DNA of 64,000 nucleotides from Allobosea psychrotolerans (GCF_002917105.1 NZ_PQFZ01000007.1:137762-201761); one strand, 5' to 3'; counted from the first letter of the stretch, positions 17,247 to 26,348 are shown. Translations and numbers: made by a program. Notes: generated by a model from the letters alone, not told the origin.

Positions 17247-18383
17247 ATGAAATCGCATTGGATCATCGCAGCCGCCCTGAGTGCCGGATTGACCGGCCAG
17301 GCGCTGGCGCAAGACAAGGTCAAGCTCGTCGATGTCGTCGAGCTGTCCGGCGCCGGCGCGACCGCCGGCACCAATTGGAAGAACGGTATCGACCTTGCCG
17401 TCGCCGACATCAACGCCAAGGGCGGCATTCTCGGCAAGCAGATCGAGATCGTCCATTACGACACGCAGACCAACCCCGGAAACACGCGCGCCGCCGTGCA
17501 GCGCGCCATCGACGAAGGCACCTATGCCGTGCTCGGCCCGGTCTTTTCCGGCCCGATCGGCGCCTCCATGCAGATCGCCCAGCGCGCAGAGATCGCCCAG
17601 CTCGTCGGCGGCGAGGCCGCCGGCCTGACCATGCAGGGCAATAAATACCTGTTCCGGACCTCGCTGAGCCAGACGGCCGCGATGCCGAAGATCGCGGCCT
17701 ATCTCAAGAACACGGTCAAGGCCGCCTCCGTCGCCGTCGTCTGGGTCAACAATGACTTCGGCAAGGGTGGGCGCGACGCGATCCTTCCCGAACTGGAAAA
17801 GGCCGGCATCAAGGTCGCGGTCGATGTCGCCACCGAGCAGGGCCAGGCCGATTTCGCCGCCGATGCGATCAAGATCAAGAACGCCAATGCCGACGCCATC
17901 TTCGTCTATTTGAACGAGGAGGAGAGCGCCCGCTTCCTGCGCGCCGCCAAGCAGCAGGGCATCACCAAGCCGATGGTCGGCGAGACCACCCTGCTCGGCG
18001 CCAAGGTGATCGAGCTCGCGGGCGACGCCGCCAACGGCGTCAAGGGCCATGTCGGCCTCTCGATCGATGCGCCGATTCCGGCCTTCCAGGAATTCGGCAA
18101 GAAGTTCCAGGCGAAGTACAACTACGCCTCCGACCATAACGGCCTGAAGGGCTATATGGCCGTCTACATGGTCAAATGGGCGACCGAGAAGCAGAAGAAA
18201 TTCGACAAGAAGGGCGTCGCCGACACGCTGCGCGGCGCAACGATCAAGCCCTCCGAGGAGCCCGGGATCCTGATCGAGACCACGATCGAGCAGAACGGCG
18301 ATCTAGACCGCGAAAGCTTCCTTGCCGAGGTGATCAACGGCAAGCAGGTGATCAGCGCGACGCTGCCGAAGCTCAAGCCGTAA
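17247..18383 (+). CDS. HAAT-family ABC transporter substrate-binding protein
   Basis: A 378-aa periplasmic protein of the Leu/Ile/Val-binding family with a signal peptide (MKSHWIIAAALSAGLTGQALA) and GGAGGAG upstream. The mature part starts with KVKLVDVVELSGAGATAGTNWKNGIDLA, the usual first lobe. It lies within the shikimate dehydrogenase/3-dehydroshikimate dehydratase operon. HAAT binding proteins often take aromatic acids, so a shikimate- or quinate-like ligand is inferred. A strong stem-loop repeat follows the gene. Confidence 0.9.
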   Translation: MKSHWIIAAALSAGLTGQALAQDKVKLVDVVELSGAGATAGTNWKNGIDLAVADINAKGGILGKQIEIVHYDTQTNPGNTRAAVQRAIDEGTYAVLGPVFSGPIGASMQIAQRAEIAQLVGGEAAGLTMQGNKYLFRTSLSQTAAMPKIAAYLKNTVKAASVAVVWVNNDFGKGGRDAILPELEKAGIKVAVDVATEQGQADFAADAIKIKNANADAIFVYLNEEESARFLRAAKQQGITKPMVGETTLLGAKVIELAGDAANGVKGHVGLSIDAPIPAFQEFGKKFQAKYNYASDHNGLKGYMAVYMVKWATEKQKKFDKKGVADTLRGATIKPSEEPGILIETTIEQNGDLDRESFLAEVINGKQVISATLPKLKP

Positions 18384-18388
18384 GCATC

Positions 18389-18467
18389 CGTCATTCTCGG
18401 GCGGCGCGAAGCGCCGACCCGAGAACCTCTTCGTCCAGAGATGGTCGGGTCAGGCCCGACCATGACG
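18389..18467. repeat. Palindromic extragenic repeat with two hairpins
   Basis: The element starts CCGTCATTCTCGGGCG and ends with CATGACG. It contains one stem built on TCTCGGG/CCCGAGA and another, ATGGTCGGG-TCAGG-CCCGACCAT. It sits between the binding-protein and permease genes, where such structures often protect the upstream mRNA or weaken read-through, so the binding protein is made in excess. Confidence 0.75.
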
Positions 18468-18489
18468 CTCCATCGCAGGGCACCAAGCC

Positions 18490-19368
18490 ATGGCCGAATT
18501 CATCGCCTATCTCATCGCCGGTATCGCCACGGGCGCGATCTATGCGCTCGCAGCCATCGGCTTCACGCTGGTCTGGCAGACTTCGCAGACGATCAACTTC
18601 GCCCAGGGCGAATTCGTCATGCTGCCGGCCGTGCTCGTCCTGCTCGCGATCAAGCTCCTGGGCGCACCGATCTGGTTGGGCGCGCTGATCGGCATCGCTG
18701 CCTTCATCCTGGTCTTCGGCGTCGGCTTCAAGCTCACGGTGGTCGATCCGATGATCAAGCATGGCGTGCTGCCGCTCGCGATTACGACCATGGCGCTGTC
18801 GATCATCATGAAGGAAGGCGCCAAGGACGGCTTCTCGGCCGAGGCGCAGAACTTCCCCTCCTTCGTGCCCTCGCAGACCATCCAGGTCTTCGGCGCCTCG
18901 ATCTCGCTGCAGCATCTGGCGATCATCGCGGTCGCCTTCGCGGTCATCGGCGCGCTGCAATGGTTCGTCGGCGGCACCAGGCTCGGCCGCCAGATGCAGG
19001 CGACGGCGCAGAACCCGACGGTCGCGCGCATCCTCGGCATCCCGGTCGAGCGCATGGTGCTGCTGACCTTCGTCATCAACGCCGCGCTTGCGGTCGTGGC
19101 CTCGGTGCTGATCTCGCCGATCTATCTGGCGAAATTCTCCAATGGCGAAGTCATCGGCCTGTTCGCCTTCATCGCGGCGATCGTCGGCGGCTTCAACCAG
19201 GTCCGCGGCGCGCTCGTCGGCGGGCTGATCGTCGGCATCGTCGACAGCATGGCCGCCGCCTATATCTCGACGCAGTACCGGCTTGCCGTGCCGCTCGTCC
19301 TGCTCGTCGTCATCATCCTGCTCAAGCCGGAAGGGCTGATGGGCCGCAAAGAGGAGCGCCGCGTATGA
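18490..19368 (+). CDS. HAAT ABC transporter permease (LivH-type)
   Basis: A 292-aa inner-membrane permease with about eight hydrophobic segments. AAIGFTLVWQTSQTINFAQGEF near the N-terminus and the loop QATAQNPTVARILGIPVERM are typical of LivH. It ends in an ATGA overlap with the LivM gene and forms the channel with that protein. Confidence 0.9.
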   Translation: MAEFIAYLIAGIATGAIYALAAIGFTLVWQTSQTINFAQGEFVMLPAVLVLLAIKLLGAPIWLGALIGIAAFILVFGVGFKLTVVDPMIKHGVLPLAITTMALSIIMKEGAKDGFSAEAQNFPSFVPSQTIQVFGASISLQHLAIIAVAFAVIGALQWFVGGTRLGRQMQATAQNPTVARILGIPVERMVLLTFVINAALAVVASVLISPIYLAKFSNGEVIGLFAFIAAIVGGFNQVRGALVGGLIVGIVDSMAAAYISTQYRLAVPLVLLVVIILLKPEGLMGRKEERRV

Positions 19369-20378
19369 CCGCGCCCGCAACGCATGAGAGCCTGCCGCAG
19401 CGCAGCCGCCTCTCCCTGCCCGCCTTCATCGACGGTTCGCTGCTCACGCTGGTGGCGGGCGCCGTCATCCTCTGGTTCGCCCCGGTCGGCATGGGGCGCT
19501 ACGGCACCTATGTGCTCTCGCTCTGGCTGGTGATGAGCGTGGCGGTGATGGGGTTGAACCTGACGCTGGGCTATGCCGGCCTGAAGTCCCTCGCCCAAGC
19601 CGCCTTCATGGGGCTCGGGGCCTATGCCACCGCGATCCTGACCACGAAATACGGCGTCTCCTGGTATGCCGCCTTCGCGCTGTCGGGGCTGCTGACCTTC
19701 GCTGTCGGCCTCGTGCTCGGCTTCCCGGCGCTCAGGGTCAAGGCGCATTACCTCGCCTTCGTCACGCTCGCTTTCTCGACGCTGATCTGGCTGATCATGC
19801 GCAACGAGCAATGGCTTACCGGCGGCGTCTTCGGCATCGCCAACATCAACCGGCCGGAGTTCTTCGGCATCAAGCTGTTCGGCGCGCTCGAATTCCACCG
19901 CTTCGTCGTCGTCGTCACCTTCATCCTCGCGGTTCTGCTCTGGTGGATGATCCGCAGCCCCTGGGGCCGCGCCTTCACCGCCTTGCGCGAAAATCCGATC
20001 CGCGCCGCGAGCCTGGGCGTCGACACCCGCACCTACACCCTGCTCGCCTTCGCCATCGGCTCGGCCTATGCGGGCTTTGCGGGGGCGCTCTATGCGCCGC
20101 TGGTCGAGTTCATCGACCCCTCGCCCTTCTCGCTGTCGCAGAGTTTCTTCCTGCTGCTGATGGTGGTGGCGGGCGGCTCGGGCTACCTGCTCGGCCCCTT
20201 CATCGGCGCGCTGCTCGGCGTCGTGCTGCCGGAATGGCTGCGCTTTGCCGGTTCGCTCTATCTCATCATCTTCGCCACCATCGTCATGCTGCTGCTGATC
20301 GCCTGCCCGCAAGGGGTGAGCGGGCTGCTGGAACGCGGCTGGGCGAAGGTCAGCGGCAAGGCGGGAGCGCGCTCATGA
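19365..20378 (+). CDS. HAAT ABC transporter permease (LivM-type)
   Basis: A 337-aa permease with a cytoplasmic N-terminus of about 20 residues and eight to ten membrane segments. LGYAGLKSLAQAAFMGLGAYA and the ATPase-contact loop FTALRENPIRAASLGVDTRTY are characteristic. The ATG overlaps the LivH stop, and its own stop overlaps the LivG ATG. The frame is open well upstream, but the coupled ATG at 19365 is the sensible start. Confidence 0.9.
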   Translation: MTAPATHESLPQRSRLSLPAFIDGSLLTLVAGAVILWFAPVGMGRYGTYVLSLWLVMSVAVMGLNLTLGYAGLKSLAQAAFMGLGAYATAILTTKYGVSWYAAFALSGLLTFAVGLVLGFPALRVKAHYLAFVTLAFSTLIWLIMRNEQWLTGGVFGIANINRPEFFGIKLFGALEFHRFVVVVTFILAVLLWWMIRSPWGRAFTALRENPIRAASLGVDTRTYTLLAFAIGSAYAGFAGALYAPLVEFIDPSPFSLSQSFFLLLMVVAGGSGYLLGPFIGALLGVVLPEWLRFAGSLYLIIFATIVMLLLIACPQGVSGLLERGWAKVSGKAGARS

Positions 20379-21118
20379 CCCAGGTTCTGGAAGTCACCAA
20401 CCTGCACAAGGCTTTCGGCGGCATCAAGGCCGTCAACGGGGTCTCCTTCACGGTCAATGAAGGCGAGATCCTCGGCATCATCGGCCCCAATGGCTGCGGC
20501 AAGTCGACCCTGTTCAACTGCATCCTCGGCCAGCTCGAGCCGACCGAAGGCTCGGTCAGGCTCGACGGCCGCGACGTCACCAATCTGCGCCCTTCCGAGC
20601 TCAACCGGCGCGGCGTCAGCCGCACCTTCCAGCTCCTGCAGGTCTTCCCCGAGCTCTCGGTGCGCGAGAACCTGATCCTGGCCGGCCAGGAGCATGAGGG
20701 CTCGATGCTGTCGCGCTTCTTCGGGGCGCGCGATGCGGGGCTGTCCGGGAAGGCCGATCAGATGATCAGCTTCTTCAAGCTCGGCCATCTCATCGACGAG
20801 AAGGCGGGCGGGCTCTCCTACGGCCAGCAGAAGCTGCTCGACGCGGCGATGGCCTTCATGGCCGGCCCGCGCCTGGTGCTGCTCGACGAGCCGGCCGGCG
20901 GCGTCAACCTGACCATGCTGGGCGATCTCAAGGAGCGGCTGCGCGCCATCAACGCCGAACAGGGCGCGACCTTCGTGGTGATCGAGCACAACATGGATTT
21001 CGTGATGTCGCTGTGCTCGCGGGTGATCGTGCTGGCGGAAGGCAAGGTGCTGGCCGAGGGCACGCCGGCTGAGGTCAGGGCCAATCCGGCGGTCATCGAA
21101 GCCTATCTGGGGCATTGA
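20375..21118 (+). CDS. HAAT ABC transporter ATP-binding protein (LivG-type)
   Basis: A 247-aa ATPase with Walker A GPNGCGKST, signature LSYGQQKLLDAAMA (a Y-for-G variant usual in LivG), Walker B LVLLDEPAGGVN and VIEHNMDFVM. Its ATG overlaps the LivM stop. It couples ATP hydrolysis to import through LivH/LivM together with LivF. Confidence 0.9.
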   Translation: MTQVLEVTNLHKAFGGIKAVNGVSFTVNEGEILGIIGPNGCGKSTLFNCILGQLEPTEGSVRLDGRDVTNLRPSELNRRGVSRTFQLLQVFPELSVRENLILAGQEHEGSMLSRFFGARDAGLSGKADQMISFFKLGHLIDEKAGGLSYGQQKLLDAAMAFMAGPRLVLLDEPAGGVNLTMLGDLKERLRAINAEQGATFVVIEHNMDFVMSLCSRVIVLAEGKVLAEGTPAEVRANPAVIEAYLGH

Positions 21119-21128
21119 GGAGAGCGTC

Positions 21129-21866
21129 ATGAGCACACCCATCCTCGAACTCGACGGCGTGGTCGGCGGCTATGGCGCCATGACCATCCTGAACGGCACG
21201 ACCTTCAAGATCCCGCGCGCAGCGATCACCACCGTGATTGGCCCCAACGGCGCCGGCAAATCGACCGTGTTCAAGGCGATCTTCGGCCTGCTTAGGGTGC
21301 GCGAGGGCCAGATCCGGCTGGAGGGTGCCGACATCACCAACTGGAACCAGCGCAAGCTGCTGGAAGCCGGGATCTGCTATGTGCCGCAGGGACGCAACAT
21401 CTTCCCCGAGCTGTCGGTGCGCCACAATATCGAATTGGGCGCCGTCGCCGCCGGCTCCCACATCACCGACATGCCCAAGCGCCTGGAGGCCGCGCTCGAC
21501 CGCTTTCCGGCCTTGCGGCGCAAGGCCGATAACCAGGCTTCGACACTCTCGGGCGGCGAGCAGAAGCAGCTCGAGATCGTGCGCGGTCTCCTGCTCGACC
21601 CCAAGCTCGTGCTGATCGACGAACCCTCGATCGGCCTCTCCCCGATGATGGTGCAGGAGACCTTCGGCATCCTGAAGGACCTGCGCGCCAAGGGGGTTAC
21701 GATCCTGATGGTCGAGCAGAACGCCCGCTCGGCGCTGGAGATTTCCGATGAAGGGCTCGTGCTCGAACTCGGCCAGACCCGCATGCAGGGCCCGGCGGCC
21801 GAGATCCTCGCCGATCCGCGCGTCGGCCAGCTGTTCCTGGGCGGCGCCATGACGGAGGCGGCATGA
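21129..21866 (+). CDS. HAAT ABC transporter ATP-binding protein (LivF-type)
   Basis: A 245-aa ATPase with Walker A GPNGAGKST, LRVREGQIRLEGADIT, signature LSGGEQKQLEIVRG, Walker B LVLIDEPSIGLSP and MVEQNARSAL. GGAGAG lies just before the ATG, 10 bases after the LivG stop. Its stop overlaps the start of the Gfo/Idh gene (ATGA), so transporter and enzyme genes are translated together. Confidence 0.9.
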   Translation: MSTPILELDGVVGGYGAMTILNGTTFKIPRAAITTVIGPNGAGKSTVFKAIFGLLRVREGQIRLEGADITNWNQRKLLEAGICYVPQGRNIFPELSVRHNIELGAVAAGSHITDMPKRLEAALDRFPALRRKADNQASTLSGGEQKQLEIVRGLLLDPKLVLIDEPSIGLSPMMVQETFGILKDLRAKGVTILMVEQNARSALEISDEGLVLELGQTRMQGPAAEILADPRVGQLFLGGAMTEAA

Positions 21867-22924
21867 GCGCCAAGCTGAACATCGCCCTCGTCGGCGCCGG
21901 GCTCATCGGGCGCGCCCATCTGCAGCGGCTCGACATATCCGCGGACTGCACCTGCGCTGCGATCTGCGATCCGACAGACGCAGCCAGGGCGCTCGCGGCG
22001 GAACGCGGCACGCCCTGGTTCGCCTCGCCCGAAGCGATGCTGGCCGCGATCACGCCCGATGGCGCGATCATCGCCACGCCCAATGTCCTGCATGTGCCGG
22101 GCGCCCTCGCCTGCCTTGAAGCCGGCGTCCCGGTGCTGGTCGAGAAGCCGCTGGCCGAGAGCGTGGCCTCGGCGCAGAGGCTGGTCGAGGCGCAGGCGCG
22201 CACCGGCATACCGGTCCTCGCCGGCCATCACCGCCGCCACAACCCGATCGTCAAGGCGGCGCGCAAGATCGTGCAGGACGGCGGCATCGGCCGGCTGGTC
22301 GCGATCAGCTCGCTGTTCCTGATCCGCAAGCCCGACGATTATTTCGACGTCGCCTGGCGGCGCGAGGCCGGGGGCGGCCCGGTGCTGATCAACCTGATCC
22401 ACGACATCGACAATCTGCGCTTCATCTGCGGCGAGATCGACGCGGTGCAGGCGATGAATTCGAACGCCACGCGTGGCTTTGCCGTGGAGGACACGGCCGC
22501 CCTCACCTTCCGATTCACCAACGGCGCGCTCGGCACGGCGACCGTCTCCGACGCGACGCCCGCGCCCTGGAGCTGGGAGCTCACATCGGGCGAGAACAAG
22601 GCCTATCCCCAGCGCGACGGGCATTGCTACCTGATCGCCGGGAGCGAGGGTTCGCTGTCGCTGCCGAAGCTCGAACTCTGGCGCTATGAGGGCAAGCAGG
22701 GCTGGTGGGAGCCTTTGCTTCGGGAAAGCCGCGCGGTCGCGCCCGTCGAGCCCCTGGCCGAGCAGCTCCGGCATTTCTGCGCCGTCATCCGAGGCACCGA
22801 GCAGGCGATCACCGACGCCGCCGACGCCACCCGCACGCTTGCGGTCGTCGAGGCCATCGGTGAGGCTGCGCGGCACGGACATCTCGTCAGCATCGACCAC
22901 CAGGCAAGGGCGCAAGCGGCATGA
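21863..22924 (+). CDS. Gfo/Idh/MocA-family NAD(P)-dependent oxidoreductase
   Basis: A 353-aa oxidoreductase with N-terminal Rossmann motif VGAGLIGRAHLQRL, the EKPLAES cofactor/catalytic motif (Lys near residue 95), and a C-terminal alpha/beta domain with GGPVLINLIHDIDNLRFICG, which contains the usual active-site His. Members oxidise or reduce polyols, inositols and cyclic sugars. Translational coupling to LivF and to the 3-dehydroshikimate dehydratase suggests it acts on a hydroaromatic substrate (quinate, shikimate or an epimer), possibly as a second dehydrogenase. That role is inferred from context only. Confidence 0.85.
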   Translation: MSAKLNIALVGAGLIGRAHLQRLDISADCTCAAICDPTDAARALAAERGTPWFASPEAMLAAITPDGAIIATPNVLHVPGALACLEAGVPVLVEKPLAESVASAQRLVEAQARTGIPVLAGHHRRHNPIVKAARKIVQDGGIGRLVAISSLFLIRKPDDYFDVAWRREAGGGPVLINLIHDIDNLRFICGEIDAVQAMNSNATRGFAVEDTAALTFRFTNGALGTATVSDATPAPWSWELTSGENKAYPQRDGHCYLIAGSEGSLSLPKLELWRYEGKQGWWEPLLRESRAVAPVEPLAEQLRHFCAVIRGTEQAITDAADATRTLAVVEAIGEAARHGHLVSIDHQARAQAA

Positions 22925-24813
22925 ACCCGACCTCGATCGCGACCGTCTCGCTCAGCGGCGATCTCACGGAAAAGCTACAGGCCATCGCCGCGGCCGGGTT
23001 CGACGCGGTCGAGGTCTTCGAGAACGATTTCCTGACCTTCGACGGCAGCCCGCGCGATGTCGGCAAGATGATCGCCGATCTCGGCCTGACGATCTCGGCC
23101 TTTCAGCCCTTCCGCGATTTCGAGGGCATGCCCGAGCCTCTGCGGGCGCGAACCTTCGCCCGGGCCGAGCGCAAATTCGCGATCATGAACGAGCTCGGCG
23201 CCGAGCTGATGCTGATCTGCTCGAACGTCTCGCCGCAATCGCTCGGCGGCATCGACCGGGCGGCCACCGACCTGCGCGAACTCGGCGAGCTCGCGGCGAA
23301 ATTCGGCGTGCGCGTCGGCTTCGAGGCGCTGGCCTGGGGGCGCCATGTCAATGATTATCGCGACGCCTGGGAGATCGTGCGCCGTGCCGATCACGAGCGC
23401 ATCGGGCTGATCCTCGATTCCTTCCACACGCTGGCGCGCAAATCGCCGCTGGAGCCGATCGCCTCGATCCCCGGCGACCGCATCTTCCTCGTCCAGCTCG
23501 CAGATGCGCCCAGGCTCGACATGGATGTGCTGAGCTGGAGCCGGCATTTCCGCTGCTTTCCCGGCCAGGGCGACCTTGCCGTCGCCGATTTCGTCAGGGC
23601 GGTCGAGGCGACAGGCTATTCCGGGCCGCTCTCGCACGAGATCTTCAACGACCAGTTCCGGGCCGGCTCGGCCCGCCGGCTCGCGACCGACGGCATGCGC
23701 TCGCTGATCGCGCTCGCCGACCAGACCGCGCCGCATCTGCCGCCGCGCGCGCATGTCGAGGGGGTCGAGTTCCTCGAATTCGCGCTGGACGAGGATACGG
23801 CCGCCGATCTCGCGGCCCTGTTCGAGGCGCTGGGCTTCCGGCAGACCGGCACGCATCGCAGCAAGATGGTGACGCGCTGGAGCCAGGGCGGCATCAACCT
23901 CGTGCTCAACACCGAGAAGGACGGCTTCGCCCAGTCGCATGCGATCATGCATGGGCCCGGCGTCTGCGCGATCTGCCTGCGCGTCGACGATGTCGAGCAG
24001 ACCATGGCCCGGGCGCGGGATTTGAAGATCACGGCCTTCGAGCAGCCCGTGGGCCCTGGCGAGATGCATATCCCCGCCATTCGCGGCGTCGGCGGCTCAC
24101 TGATCTATTTCACCCAGGCCACAGGCGAACTCGCCCATATCTGGGAGAAGGATTTCGTCGCCAAGAACTTCATCGCCACCTCCGATGCCGCCGCTCCTGC
24201 GCCCGCCCTGCTGCAAAGCGTCGATCACATCTCCCAGTCGATGGACTATGAGGAGATGCTGTCCTGGCTCTTGTTCTACACCTCGCTCTTCCATCTCGAG
24301 CGCATCCCGCAAACCGCGATCGCCGATCCCGCCGGCCTCGTCGAGAGCCGCCCGATCGTCAGCGCCGACGGCTCATTGCGCTTCGTGCTCAACGGTTCGC
24401 AGGCGACGCGGACCCTGTCCTCCCGCTTCGTCTCCGAGCATTTCGGCTCGGGCGTGCAGCATATCGCCTTCAACGCGCCCGACATCTTCGCGGCGGTGAC
24501 GGCGATGCGCGCGGCCGGCCTCTCCTTCCTGGACATCCCCGAGAACTACTACGAGGACCTGGAGGCGCGGTACGGGCTCGATCCGGATTTCATCGACGCC
24601 TTGCGCGAGCACCACATCCTCTATGACCGCGATGGCGAGGCCGAGTTCCTGCAGGTCTACACCCATGTCTTCGCACAGCGCTTCTTCTTCGAGATCGTCG
24701 AGCGGCGCGGCGGTTATGCCGGCTTCGGCGCGGTGAACGCAGCCGTCCGCCTCGCCTCCCAGGCAAGAGAGGCGCGGCCCGTGACGGTGCCGCGGCCGTT
24801 GAGGGAGGGGTGA
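22921..24813 (+). CDS. 3-dehydroshikimate dehydratase fused to a 4-HPPD-like domain (QsuB/QuiC type)
   Basis: A 630-aa two-domain protein that should convert 3-dehydroshikimate to protocatechuate. The N-terminal TIM barrel (1-270) has the four metal ligands of this family in order: Glu135 (GFEALAWG), Asp166 (LILDSFHTL), Gln192 (LVQLADAP) and Glu240 (LSHEIFND). The C-terminal part (about 285-620) is a vicinal-oxygen-chelate/4-hydroxyphenylpyruvate-dioxygenase-like domain with a His-His-Glu set (VDHISQ, VQHIAF, EFLQVYT). It is translationally coupled to the Gfo/Idh gene and ends the operon before a large palindrome. No protocatechuate dioxygenase gene is in the window. Confidence 0.9.
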   Translation: MNPTSIATVSLSGDLTEKLQAIAAAGFDAVEVFENDFLTFDGSPRDVGKMIADLGLTISAFQPFRDFEGMPEPLRARTFARAERKFAIMNELGAELMLICSNVSPQSLGGIDRAATDLRELGELAAKFGVRVGFEALAWGRHVNDYRDAWEIVRRADHERIGLILDSFHTLARKSPLEPIASIPGDRIFLVQLADAPRLDMDVLSWSRHFRCFPGQGDLAVADFVRAVEATGYSGPLSHEIFNDQFRAGSARRLATDGMRSLIALADQTAPHLPPRAHVEGVEFLEFALDEDTAADLAALFEALGFRQTGTHRSKMVTRWSQGGINLVLNTEKDGFAQSHAIMHGPGVCAICLRVDDVEQTMARARDLKITAFEQPVGPGEMHIPAIRGVGGSLIYFTQATGELAHIWEKDFVAKNFIATSDAAAPAPALLQSVDHISQSMDYEEMLSWLLFYTSLFHLERIPQTAIADPAGLVESRPIVSADGSLRFVLNGSQATRTLSSRFVSEHFGSGVQHIAFNAPDIFAAVTAMRAAGLSFLDIPENYYEDLEARYGLDPDFIDALREHHILYDRDGEAEFLQVYTHVFAQRFFFEIVERRGGYAGFGAVNAAVRLASQAREARPVTVPRPLREG

Positions 24814-24814
24814 G

Positions 24815-24976
24815 CGTCATCCCGCACGCGCTGCGGCGCGCAGTGCCGCCGCGCTGATGCGGGATCGCGTGACGCAGAAGGCGCGTTCTTCCGAAGGACG
24901 CAGAAGGCGCCTTCTTCCGAAGACGGTCCCGTGTCTGCGCCGCGGCATTCCATGCCGCAGCGCGCACGGGATGACA
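24815..24976. repeat. Large palindromic intergenic element with an internal tandem duplication
   Basis: The outer arms (CATCCCGCACGCGCTGCGG near 24819, and its near-complement ending at 24974) pair across about 155 bases. Inside, a 26-bp unit is duplicated in tandem (24871-24896 and 24897-24922, one mismatch). The element fills the gap between two convergent genes and probably acts as a bidirectional terminator or mRNA end structure. Confidence 0.75.
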
Positions 24977-24980
24977 GCCC

Positions 24981-25979
24981 CTACCCCCGCAGCATCTGCA
25001 TCGGTGCCGGATAGTAGCGGAAGCCGTCGCCGGCCTTGGCGAGGTTGCCGAAGCCCGGCCAGGCGAAGTGGTAGGACATCACCGGCGTCTTCTCGTCGGC
25101 CAGGATGGTGAGCAGCTTCACGCGCGATTCCACCGCCTGCTTCGGGTCGAAATCATAGGCGAATTCAAGCCGCGGCTTCTCGGTCAGCAGGATCGCGTGA
25201 TGCGTCAGATCGCCGAGGAAGGCGAAGGATTTGCCTGAGGACGCCACCCTGAAGATATGGTGCCCCGGCGAGTGGCCGGGAGCCGCGATCGCCTGCACGC
25301 CCGGCAGGAATTCCTGACCGTCCTTGAAGAAGACGATGCGATCCTTGACCGGCCTGAGATTGGCGCGGGCATGCTCGCCGAAGGCCTTGAACGGCGTGCC
25401 GAGCCGGGCGTCGTCGAGCCAGAAATCATAATCGATCTGGCTGATATAGATCTGCGCATTCGGGAAATGCGGCTTGCCGTCCTGGGAGGAGATGCCGCCG
25501 ATATGGTCGATATGGGCGTGGCTGATGACGATGGCGTCGATGTCCTCCGGCTTGATACCGGCTTCCGCCATGCTCTTCAGCAGGCGACCCGTGGTCGGGC
25601 CGAAGGCCTTGGAGAAGCCCATGCCGGTGTCGAACATGACGAGCCTGTCGCCGAAATTCACGATCGGGACGTTCTGCTCGAGGACGACATTGTCCTTGGC
25701 CAGGAAGTTGTTCTCCAGCATGCCGTAGACGGTTTCCTTGGGTACGCCGAGGAAGCTCGCGCCGGGATCGCCGAGCGGCAGAGGCCCGTCGGAAACGACC
25801 GTGACCTCGGCCGTGCCCAACATGAAGCGGTAGAAATATCCGGACTGGGTGTTGGACAAGGGCGCCTTGGCCAGGGCCGCGCCTGCGAAAGGCAAAGTGG
25901 CGCCCGCAGCAAGCGCGGCAGCACCGCCCAGAAATCCGCGGCGGCTGGCTTGGAGATGCATGGTCGTATCCTCGGACAT
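24981..25979 (-). CDS. Tat-exported metallo-beta-lactamase-fold hydrolase
   Basis: A 332-aa protein. The ATG at 25979 has GGAGG 8 bases upstream. A twin-arginine signal (SRRGFLGGAAALAAG, ending near AALA) indicates folded export to the periplasm. The zinc motif HAHIDH (His154, His156, Asp158, His159) is intact, with later ligands in APGHSPGHH and LGDLTHH. N-terminal GYFYRFMLGTAEVTVVSDG resembles the methyl-parathion-hydrolase/lactonase branch of the superfamily. The substrate is not predictable; an ester or lactone is most likely. A LysR gene is divergent from it. Confidence 0.87.
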   Translation of the reverse strand: MSEDTTMHLQASRRGFLGGAAALAAGATLPFAGAALAKAPLSNTQSGYFYRFMLGTAEVTVVSDGPLPLGDPGASFLGVPKETVYGMLENNFLAKDNVVLEQNVPIVNFGDRLVMFDTGMGFSKAFGPTTGRLLKSMAEAGIKPEDIDAIVISHAHIDHIGGISSQDGKPHFPNAQIYISQIDYDFWLDDARLGTPFKAFGEHARANLRPVKDRIVFFKDGQEFLPGVQAIAAPGHSPGHHIFRVASSGKSFAFLGDLTHHAILLTEKPRLEFAYDFDPKQAVESRVKLLTILADEKTPVMSYHFAWPGFGNLAKAGDGFRYYPAPMQMLRG

Positions 25980-26348
25980 TGCGCTTCCTCCTGAGTGAAA
26001 CGGTTCCAGCGTTCCTGCTGGCATTCTTGTCGACGGAGAGCGGGCGGGCGACCTGGAACAGCCTTGTCGCAAGCCCATGCCTCACGCCGGAGGATGCACC
26101 TGCCCCAAGGGCGCGCCCAATACCTCTTCGCTCTATCCGGCATAAGCGAAAGCTGGGGCAGGAGACGTTCCCCTCGCGCGCAAACTGATTCAAGCGATCG
26201 CGCCAAACGCCTGGGATCGTTCGGACTTCAAGAATCGACCCGGGCGACACATGCCGTTGCGCCAGGCCCGCTCTGGCCATCCTCTGCGGGCGGCGCTACC
26301 AACGCCAGACGGGCCTCAGCGGCCGGTCAGGAACCGAGAAACCCAGCG
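25980..26348. promoter_or_regulatory. Divergent promoter region between the MBL hydrolase and a LysR gene
   Basis: No supported gene lies in these 369 bases. The only clear signals are the GGAGG ribosome site of the minus-strand gene at its left edge and the start of the LysR gene at its right. By analogy with other LysR pairs the operator should be here. I could not pick out one convincing palindrome. Confidence 0.45.

Noticed and set aside
24815..24976. Small protein gene between the dehydratase and MBL genes
   Set aside because: Short frames here change with the palindrome arms and the tandem duplication; none has a ribosome site.
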